6,861 nucleotides of DNA from Colimorpha_A sp045543555 (GTDB lineage: Bacteria > Bacillota > Clostridia > Oscillospirales > CAG-272): the NCBI GenBank assembly GCA_045543555.1, contig JAZQMQ010000034.1:1-6861 (forward strand). The letters are read 5' to 3'. The position numbers were made by a program, and so were the translations under genes. Positions 1 to 3,756 of the stretch are shown piece by piece (the stretch's first letter is position 1; the number at the start of each line of letters is the position of its first letter). The notes beneath the pieces were generated by a model. The model was not told the origin of the DNA. It worked only from the letters and a program-made list of their open reading frames with translations, and made no database searches.

Positions 1-3
1 TTC

Positions 4-25
4 AAGTCTTGTCACTCAGACCAAA
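4..25 (+). repeat. 22-bp direct repeat, copy 1
   Basis: This stretch is identical, base for base, to positions 166-187. The shared core begins AAGTCTTGTCAC and ends AGACCAAA. Each copy is followed at once by a strong hairpin. Together with the first three bases of the window, this copy also resembles the 3' end of a tRNA gene (TTCAAGT T-loop, then a CCA end). The window starts too late to test that, and copy 2 lacks the TTC of the T-loop. A dispersed palindromic repeat unit is the better reading; an attachment-site fragment is possible. Confidence 0.75.
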
Positions 26-26
26 T

Positions 27-67
27 AAAGCCGTTGGGCATTTGCCCGACGGCTTTGTTTTCGTTTT
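27..67 (+). terminator. Rho-independent terminator, 14-bp stem
   Basis: Bases 27-40 pair with 43-56 (AAAGCCGTTGGGCA against TGCCCGACGGCTTT) with a single G-U wobble. The tip probably opens to a four-base loop. A U-rich tract (GTTTTCGTTTT) follows. The stem begins and ends with A3/T3, so it could also act on the minus strand. It would end a transcript entering from the left of the window. Confidence 0.8.
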
Positions 68-96
68 GGTGATAAAATTTCCGAAATTAAGGTATG

Positions 97-118
97 AAAG
101 AACCGTTTGCGGTTCTTT
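97..118. repeat. Hairpin, 9-bp perfect stem
   Basis: Bases 97-105 (AAAGAACCG) are perfectly complementary to 110-118 (CGGTTCTTT) around a TTTG loop, with one more T after the right arm. No gene surrounds it. It is one of five hairpins packed into the first 272 bases and may be part of a dispersed palindromic repeat element. Confidence 0.7.
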
Positions 119-160
119 TGCCGCAGTAAGGATGCGTAGCATCCTTCTGCCGGCGAGCAA
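118..160. repeat. Imperfect long hairpin with GTA loop
   Basis: Bases 128-135 (AAGGATGC) pair with 139-146 (GCATCCTT) around GTA. After a bulged T at 127, bases 123-126 (GCAG) pair with 147-150 (CTGC). Farther out, TTGC at 118-121 can pair with GCAA at 157-160 across a bulged loop. There is no U tract, so it is not an obvious terminator. The loop region contains TGCGTAGCA, the inverse of the TGCTACGCA motif found at 280, 314 and 1338. Confidence 0.65.
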
Positions 161-165
161 GATGA

Positions 166-187
166 AAGTCTTGTCACTCAGACCAAA
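166..187 (+). repeat. 22-bp direct repeat, copy 2
   Basis: Exact second copy of positions 4-25, offset by 162 bases, and again followed immediately by a strong hairpin (185-217). Upstream the two copies differ: here the core is preceded by GCAAGATG, so CAAGA (158-162) can pair with TCTTG (169-173). The two copies are too close together to be the two ends of an integrated element carrying the genes in this window. Confidence 0.75.
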
Positions 188-217
188 AACGTGCAATCTT
201 CGGATTGCTCGTTTTTC
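185..217. terminator. Bidirectional terminator with UUCG tetraloop
   Basis: Bases 185-198 (AAAAACGTGCAATC) pair with 203-216 (GATTGCTCGTTTTT) with one T-T mismatch, around the exceptionally stable cUUCGg tetraloop. A5 and T5 at the stem ends provide U tracts in both directions. It is the best candidate end for the minus-strand toxin/immunity/membrane-protein transcript, whose last stop codon lies about 130 bases upstream of it. Confidence 0.85.
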
Positions 218-246
218 TTTGTTTTATAAGGTTTTTGAGTATTTTG

Positions 247-272
247 GAGCGTTATCCGAAATGCTCTTTTTT
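247..272 (+). terminator. Short rho-independent terminator
   Basis: Bases 247-253 (GAGCGTT) pair with 260-266 (AATGCTC) with one G-U wobble and a six-base loop. Six T residues follow (267-272). The orientation is plus strand. No plus-strand gene is visible upstream within the window, so it serves either a gene left of the edge or is part of the hairpin-rich repeat region. Confidence 0.65.
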
Positions 273-279
273 CTTGCCC

Positions 280-322
280 TGCTACGCAGTTTTTTTTGGG
301 GGGGTACGCGGTTTGCTACGCA
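280..322. repeat. TGCTACGCA motif pair, 3' side of membrane gene
   Basis: TGCTACGCAG occurs at 280-289 and TGCTACGCA at 314-322, separated by a homopolymer stretch of T8 and G7 and a related TACGCG. The same motif reappears as a tandem pair at 1338-1359, beyond the other end of the 347-1276 gene, and inverted inside the hairpin at 133-141. The repeats therefore bracket the membrane protein gene. Their function is unknown. Confidence 0.55.
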
Positions 323-346
323 TAAAACACTCACAACCCGCCCACG

Positions 347-1276
347 TTATTCTTCGTCATCATTATCAACCTCATTTTCTAACAAACAATTCAACAATTG
401 TAAATTTGCTTTTGCGAGTTCGTTTGAGTGTTCTAGAATGTCATTTTTAACGCGCAACAATACTCCTTCATCATAGCATTTTTCGATGAATTCGTTAATG
501 TAGTCTTCCTTCTCTTCAACCAACGATTCCAAAAGTTCCTCACTATCATCATCTCCACCTTGTAATCGCCAATACGACACAACTTGCTGTTGATGAAATA
601 ACGAATCCTTGTAAGCTTGGAAGAACTCATCTGGAACAAAAGTCGACTGCATTTTTCGGAGACATCTCTCAACACTATGAGCATGTTCTACGGCATCGGT
701 TTCCTTATCACCATCAGAAAAAACGTTTTTTGCCTGTTTGGTGGCACCGCCTTTTTTACTAATGTTGTTAATTGAGCTTTTTATATTATCATATTTTCTT
801 TTCAGTATGAGAAATGAAACGATTCCATACGCGATAGCCGTAATGAACAATACTGCCGGCGAAAGCTCGCCCGACTGAACAAGCAAAATAAAAATGAAGC
901 TTAACATCATAGCAAAAGCCGTAAGTGCCGTCCATCCTGCAGACACGGGAGCACTCATTTTCCCTGTGGGAAGACCCCACGATTCTTTAAATATCACTTC
1001 GACAACATAAAATAAGCAAGCACCGACAGCTAGAGGAACACAGCAACGAAGGACAGGGATGATTAACAAGATCATTGCAACAATTATGTATCCAACAATC
1101 ATTGCGTCTGGTGTTGTTTCGCCAATATTTACATTGCTTGTACGATTTGTCTTTCTTTTCCGCGATGGTGCTCCAAATAAATATTTCCGTGGTCGTCCTT
1201 GTCTTACTACTCTTTTTCCGGTTCCAATCGACCTATACTTGTTAGTAAGACCATGTTTGTCAGCGATTCTTCCCAT
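347..1276 (-). CDS. Predicted four-helix membrane protein, unknown function
   Basis: A 309-residue protein that I do not recognise. The start is supported by AAGGAG five bases upstream of the ATG. The first ~57 residues are strongly basic (a GRPRK stretch at 27-31, SRKRKTNR at 38-45). Four hydrophobic segments follow at about 58-77, 79-97, 114-134 and 139-158, ending at a positive LKRK. From about residue 160 the protein is hydrophilic and probably cytoplasmic. It becomes acidic towards the end (GGDDDSEELLES near 240-251; a terminal DNDDEE), with helix-forming, possibly coiled-coil character from 245 to 300. It is the third gene of the leftward unit, 92 bases after the barstar gene, with no clear promoter of its own in the gap. 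It could be an accessory to the toxin/immunity pair or an unrelated cargo gene. The flanking TGCTACGCA repeats hint at separate insertion. Confidence 0.8.
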   Translation of the reverse strand: MGRIADKHGLTNKYRSIGTGKRVVRQGRPRKYLFGAPSRKRKTNRTSNVNIGETTPDAMIVGYIIVAMILLIIPVLRCCVPLAVGACLFYVVEVIFKESWGLPTGKMSAPVSAGWTALTAFAMMLSFIFILLVQSGELSPAVLFITAIAYGIVSFLILKRKYDNIKSSINNISKKGGATKQAKNVFSDGDKETDAVEHAHSVERCLRKMQSTFVPDEFFQAYKDSLFHQQQVVSYWRLQGGDDDSEELLESLVEEKEDYINEFIEKCYDEGVLLRVKNDILEHSNELAKANLQLLNCLLENEVDNDDEE

Positions 1277-1336
1277 ATTGACTCCTTACATTTTTTGATA
1301 TTTGCTCAACTTTTCTAACACGCAGGTTTCGGGTGT

Positions 1337-1359
1337 GTGCTACGCAGAGTGTTACGCAG
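1337..1359. repeat. Tandem GTGYTACGCAG repeat
   Basis: Bases 1337-1347 (GTGCTACGCAG) and 1349-1359 (GTGTTACGCAG) form an 11-base tandem repeat with one difference and a one-base spacer. A shorter relative, CACGCAG, lies at 1319-1325. The repeats sit in the 92-base gap between the barstar stop and the membrane protein start. They could be an operator or a recombination remnant; nothing in the sequence decides. Confidence 0.55.
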
Positions 1360-1368
1360 TTAGTAAAG

Positions 1369-1692
1369 TTATATGATTTTCGTGCGAATATTTCCGTTAA
1401 CAACCGATACTTCAACATCTGTCCCGGTATCCTTTGCGTAATGTTTAAATCGATTCAGTATCGATATCATTTTTTCTGCAGCATCATCAAATTTGCGTTC
1501 AATCACGTCAAGACCTATGATCTCAATGTGCACAGGGCGTCCCATCATGTTTGTTAAACAGTCCCCAAAAGCCGACCAGTTACATCCGTAATAATCCGGC
1601 CAATCCAGCGCTTGACGAATGGTAAAATGCATTTCCAAATAATGCTGAACCCTTGTGAAGTCGATCGTATATAGTTCCTTGTATTGGTACAT
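1369..1692 (-). CDS. Barstar-family ribonuclease inhibitor (immunity protein)
   Basis: A 107-residue protein that should bind and block the ribonuclease encoded just upstream, protecting the producing cell in the cytoplasm. It matches barstar along most of its length, notably PDYYGCNWSAFGDCLT (residues 32-47) against PEYYGENLDALWDCLT of barstar, then a PVHIEI strand (53-58). A final helix AAEKMISILNRFKHYA (71-86) corresponds to the helix carrying barstar Glu76. Barstar Asp39 is kept (Asp44), but Asp35 is Ser40, Trp38 is Gly43, and the Glu76 position aligns with Arg81. The start codon is preceded by GAGGTG, which overlaps the TGA of the toxin gene. The genes are nine bases apart, so translation is probably coupled. 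It ends in TAA at 1369-1371. About two extra residues lie in the loop before the last strand, compared with barstar. Confidence 0.93.
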   Translation of the reverse strand: MYQYKELYTIDFTRVQHYLEMHFTIRQALDWPDYYGCNWSAFGDCLTNMMGRPVHIEIIGLDVIERKFDDAAEKMISILNRFKHYAKDTGTDVEVSVVNGNIRTKII

Positions 1693-1701
1693 GTTTTCAC
1701 C

Positions 1702-2199
1702 TCAATTTGTTATTTCATAAAAAGTTTGGTAGTGGTCGTATGTTACAAACATTAAGCCATCATTCGAATATACGATTCTTTGACGATTGCGATATCCGCT
1801 TTCATAATTTATATCAGCTTCGTACCATTGACGACCGGGTGCGGCCGGAAGTTTTGCCTCATCATTATAATATAAATCTCCACCAATCATTTTGCCCGGC
1901 AATACGTCATTCAAATTGCCTTTCCAATCTTTCCAGTCTGCTTTCCTTGCTTCCCTTTTGCTCACGTAATAGTCCGGCAATACATTATAATAAAACAGTT
2001 GTGCATCCGTGCCATTATAACCAAGATCCGTGGCAGTTCCTACCGTTTTTGTTCTCATAGGAACATAAACGCATTTACATCGTTCGTGGGCCCCCACCTC
2101 ATACCTATTGTCTAAAATAGATGTGTCTACTATTTTTCCGTGTTGTTCTGCGCAGTACTTACATGTAAAATCGTTAACTGCGACATCCAGTTTGCCCAC
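1702..2199 (-). CDS. Barnase-family ribonuclease toxin with MuF-type cysteine tip
   Basis: The 165 residues from a GTG at 2199 contain a complete barnase domain (about 74-163): LPDYYVSK, KGNLNDVLPGKMIGGD, WYEADINYESGYRNRQR and DHYQTF. The catalytic set is present: Glu127 (barnase Glu73), Arg137 (Arg83), Arg141 (Arg87), His156 (His102) and Lys81 (Lys27). The Arg59 position is Asp113. It should cleave single-stranded RNA. Residues 13-47 carry C-x2-C, HG and H-x2-C-x-C followed by VYVP, the cysteine signature at the end of phage MuF/minor head proteins, which are known to carry C-terminal toxins. No signal peptide is seen. The GTG lacks a good ribosome binding site, and an in-frame TAA lies at 2209-2211. 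The natural start appears to be the ATG at 2273 in another frame (see 2130-2273), so the gene may be frameshifted. The barnase part is undamaged. Confidence 0.92.
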   Translation of the reverse strand: MGKLDVAVNDFTCKYCAEQHGKIVDTSILDNRYEVGAHERCKCVYVPMRTKTVGTATDLGYNGTDAQLFYYNVLPDYYVSKREARKADWKDWKGNLNDVLPGKMIGGDLYYNDEAKLPAAPGRQWYEADINYESGYRNRQRIVYSNDGLMFVTYDHYQTFYEITN

Positions 2200-2273
2200 T
2201 TCCAGCTTTTACCCCGAACATCTCGATCTTGGAGAAGATTATTTATGAAATTGTCTATTATGTTTTCTGCCAT
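2130..2273 (-). pseudogene. Out-of-frame N-terminal part of the MuF-barnase gene
   Basis: AAAGGAG five bases before an ATG at 2273 opens a 47-residue frame that stops at TAG (2130-2132), inside the toxin coding region. Its first 33 residues (MAENIIDNFINN, then RGKSWKWANWMSQL) have the helical, Trp-rich look of the segment preceding the MuF cysteine motif. The toxin frame then reads NDFTCKYC. A single added base in TTAAC near 2174-2177 would join the two into one protein of about 190 residues. After residue 33 the ATG frame looks like noise. This is a one-base deletion, a sequencing or assembly error, or less likely a recoding site. No classical slippery heptamer is seen at the join. Confidence 0.7.
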
Positions 2274-2285
2274 ATTTGCTCCTTT

Positions 2286-2314
2286 ATTATACTGCATGTT
2301 TCATTTTTTGTCAA
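2286..2314 (-). promoter_or_regulatory. Consensus sigma-A promoter of the toxin unit
   Basis: On the minus strand, TTGACA (2314-2309), a spacer of exactly 17 bases and TATAAT (2291-2286) form a perfect consensus promoter reading into the toxin gene. The -10 box directly abuts the ribosome binding site AAAGGAG (2285-2279), and the ATG is at 2273. A start point at the usual distance would fall near 2279, leaving an untranslated leader of about six bases and losing most of the ribosome binding site. Confidence 0.85.
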
Positions 2315-2352
2315 TTTCCTATTGCTCTTCTGAAAAGAATGCCCCCATTTCC

Positions 2353-2368
2353 CATTACAAAAGTAATG
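2353..2368. promoter_or_regulatory. Inverted repeat, possible operator
   Basis: CATTAC at 2353-2358 and GTAATG at 2363-2368 form a perfect 6-bp inverted repeat with an AAAA spacer, about 40 bases upstream of the toxin promoter -35 box. It could bind a dimeric regulator or be chance. The rest of 2315-2523 shows no supportable gene; its plus strand is notably G-poor. Confidence 0.35.
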
Positions 2369-2523
2369 TTCACTTTTCGGAATCGTCATATCCATATTAA
2401 CACAAAAGCTCCATACTGTCGTCCCATGTTTTTTCCCTCAAAATTCCCATCAAAACTCAACGTATTTTCTCAACTCAACAATCCGCCTTTCGCAACATTT
2501 CCGCAAACAATCCCTCCCACCCG

Positions 2524-2552
2524 TTCGCAAATGCGTCCACGCGCGTTATAAT
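2524..2552 (+). promoter_or_regulatory. Promoter for the DUF6809-integrase pair
   Basis: TTCGCA (2524-2529), 17 bases, then a perfect TATAAT (2547-2552). The expected start point is around 2559, giving a leader of roughly 20 bases with the AGGAGG ribosome binding site at 2570-2575. The -10 box overlaps the left arm of the inverted repeat at 2548-2583. It is divergent from the toxin promoter. Confidence 0.65.
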
Positions 2553-2583
2553 TATCCTAAGCAACACCCAGGAGGATAATTAT
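2548..2583 (+). promoter_or_regulatory. 11-bp inverted repeat enclosing the RBS and start codon
   Basis: ATAATTATCCT (2548-2558) is perfectly complementary to AGGATAATTAT (2573-2583), with a 14-base loop. The right arm takes in part of the AGGAGG site and the first two bases of the ATG. In RNA started upstream of the local promoter it would hide the ribosome binding site. RNA started at the local promoter would lack most of the left arm and stay open. As DNA, the arms could instead be an operator over the -10 box. Confidence 0.7.
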
Positions 2584-2863
2584 GAGATCAGTTTTAGAAG
2601 AACTATTTTACGGCAACGTTTGTCCGAACACGGACTGCCGAAGTAAGGACGGACAGACGAAGGAGTTGATGGGATATATCGCAGACCATCACGACACTCT
2701 TTCGAAAGAGTTGACGGACAAGCAAAAGGAAGTGCTTGAGAAGTTCGACGACTGTTATGCGGAACTTACGGATATAAACGAGCGCGAAATATTCGTATAT
2801 GCATTTAAGCTTGGTATGAGGATCGCTATTGAAGTCCTATCTCCCGACGAGGATCGAGTATGA
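2582..2863 (+). CDS. Small DUF6809-like protein
   Basis: A 93-residue, mostly helical, acidic protein. The opening (LEELFYGNVCPNTDC), the central KELTDKQKEVLEKFDDCYAE and the closing FVYAFKLGMRIAIEVL resemble the DUF6809 family, small proteins common in Clostridia and often near mobile genes. Their function is unknown. The assignment rests on recalled family features, not a search. The start is set by AGGAGG six bases before the ATG. Its stop codon overlaps the integrase start (ATGA at 2860-2863), so the two are translationally coupled. A role in controlling the integrase is possible from context only. Confidence 0.8.
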   Translation: MRSVLEELFYGNVCPNTDCRSKDGQTKELMGYIADHHDTLSKELTDKQKEVLEKFDDCYAELTDINEREIFVYAFKLGMRIAIEVLSPDEDRV

Positions 2864-3456
2864 CCGGCTGTGTTGCATTACGAAAAGACGTTTACTACGT
2901 CCGACTGACCTATTACGACAAGAACCACAAAAGAAAAGACAAGTGGATCAGCACAGGGCTTTCAGGTCGTGGGGCAAAACAAAAAGCGACCGCCATGATA
3001 CAGTCGCTGATTGAAAAGTATAAATATCTTGAGAAAAGCGATCATCCGACCAAGATGACCGACTATCTGTTGATGTGGAAGAATCTACGTAAAAGCGAGG
3101 TCGCAGAGACTACCTACGACGGATATCACACCTATATCGACAGACATCTGATTCCCTACTTTAAAGATCTGAACCTGAGCATTCAGGACATAACGGCAGG
3201 ACACATATTTGATTACGTCAATTATCTGTCAAACGACGGCGGTCGCAAGGACAACAAGATCGGCGGTCAGTCTATTACGTCGATTCGAAAGATCATCAGC
3301 ATTCTGCGTCAGGTCTTTGAGTACGCCGTGCTTTACGGCGATATCAGCGTCAATCCCGCCGCACAAGTTCCGCTACCGAAGCGCACGAGCAAGAAGGACG
3401 AGCGCCAGGTTTTCCTCACCGCCGAGGATGCGCTTGCGATTATCGAAACCGAATAG
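2860..3456 (+). pseudogene. Truncated tyrosine recombinase/integrase, no catalytic domain
   Basis: The 198 residues comprise an arm-site DNA-binding domain (about 1-50, with YYVRLTYYDKNHKRKDKWIS), a core-binding helical domain (about 62-170, with TTYDGYHTYIDRHLIPYF and the conserved ILRQVFEYAVLYGDISVNPA) and only the opening of the catalytic domain (QVFLTAEDALAIIETE). The R-H-R-Y catalytic residues are absent, so it cannot recombine DNA. Intact relatives are usually about 350-400 residues. The stop at 3454 looks secondary: one frame back, 3453-3521 reads IAKENGTEIF then FRFLCLLQVIT, which resembles the next helix of the family, before a TGA. That suggests a frameshift plus a deletion after about 3521. 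The hairpin terminator at 3459 lies in that same stretch. The start overlaps the upstream stop (ATGA). A binding-only remnant protein could still be made. Confidence 0.85.
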
Positions 3457-3458
3457 CA

Positions 3459-3504
3459 AAAGAAAACGGAACCGAGATTTTCTCTCGATTCCGTTTTCTT
3501 TGTT
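3459..3504 (+). terminator. Long rho-independent terminator after the integrase remnant
   Basis: Bases 3459-3477 and 3483-3501 form a 19-bp stem with one mismatch (3472 C against 3488 A) and a TTTTC loop. The right arm ends TTTTCTTTG, giving a U-rich tail, and the left arm is A-rich, so it may work in both directions. It begins three bases after the integrase stop codon. Confidence 0.85.
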
Positions 3505-3531
3505 TACTGCAAGTCATTACTTGACAAAGGG

Positions 3532-3555
3532 AACACACGGATGATTGTGTTTTTT
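3532..3555 (+). terminator. Weak second terminator-like hairpin
   Basis: AACACA (3532-3537) pairs with TGTGTT (3546-3551) around an eight-base loop, and the run of T extends to 3555. The stem is short and AT-rich. It may back up the stronger hairpin 30 bases upstream. Confidence 0.4.
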
Positions 3556-3603
3556 ACCGACATATAAAATCAACCCGGTTGGCTTCTTTTCTTCTGAGTT
3601 TGC

Positions 3604-3633
3604 TTGACAAAGTCAATATTGGTATGATATGAT
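3604..3633 (+). promoter_or_regulatory. Distal promoter of the AraC operon, palindrome over -35
   Basis: TTGACA (3604-3609), 18 bases, then an extended -10 TGATATGAT (3625-3633). The -35 box is embedded in a perfect palindrome TTGAC-AAA-GTCAA (3604-3616), a possible regulator site. CTTGACAAAG also occurs at 3520-3529. The leader from here would be about 115 bases. Confidence 0.55.
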
Positions 3634-3681
3634 TGCCGTAGCGTAAATTGACGATTGTGCTATTTTCGCAGTAAATTTTCC

Positions 3682-3710
3682 GTGACAAATTGCTGTATAT
3701 ATGTTACAAT
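3682..3710 (+). promoter_or_regulatory. Proximal promoter of the AraC operon
   Basis: GTGACA (3682-3687), 17 bases, then TACAAT (3705-3710) with an upstream TG (extended -10, 3702-3703). The start point would lie near 3717, about 40 bases before the ATG. It has the better spacing of the two candidate promoters for this operon. Confidence 0.6.
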
Positions 3711-3756
3711 GAGATTGGGTTATATAAAATCCAAATATTAATTGGGAGATTGCCTC

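Noticed and set aside
1..23. 3' end of a tRNA gene (TTCAAGT T-loop, acceptor strand, CCA)
   Set aside because: Only the last 23 bases would be inside the window; I could not match the implied 5' acceptor CTGAGTG to a familiar tRNA, and the repeat copy at 166-187 lacks the T-loop TTC. Recorded as an alternative only.
4..187. attL/attR pair of an integrated element
   Set aside because: The two 22-base copies are offset by only 162 bases and enclose no gene; the integrase remnant lies 2.7 kb outside them.
97..217. CRISPR array or other regularly spaced repeat
   Set aside because: The hairpins differ in sequence and spacing and only two copies of one core exist; no repeat-spacer pattern.
9..476. 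Plus-strand open frame across the left edge
   Set aside because: It runs through several terminator hairpins and into the antisense of the membrane protein gene; no start signal or protein-like composition.
2130..2140. Programmed -1 frameshift on GAA AAA before TAG to reach the toxin frame
   Set aside because: It would skip the C-x2-C motif that is clearly encoded upstream in the toxin frame, so a lost base near 2175 explains the data better.
2478..2539. Minus-strand protein-like stretch reading VDAFANGWEGLFAEML, a possible gene remnant upstream of the toxin
   Set aside because: About 20 codons, no start or ribosome binding site, and its upstream side runs into the divergent DUF6809 gene; too short to separate from chance in G-skewed DNA.
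3715..3748. Translational switch in the AraC leader (CCAA pairing with either of two TTGG copies, one overlapping the ribosome binding site)
   Set aside because: The competing pairings are only four to seven base pairs with wobbles; too weak to claim.
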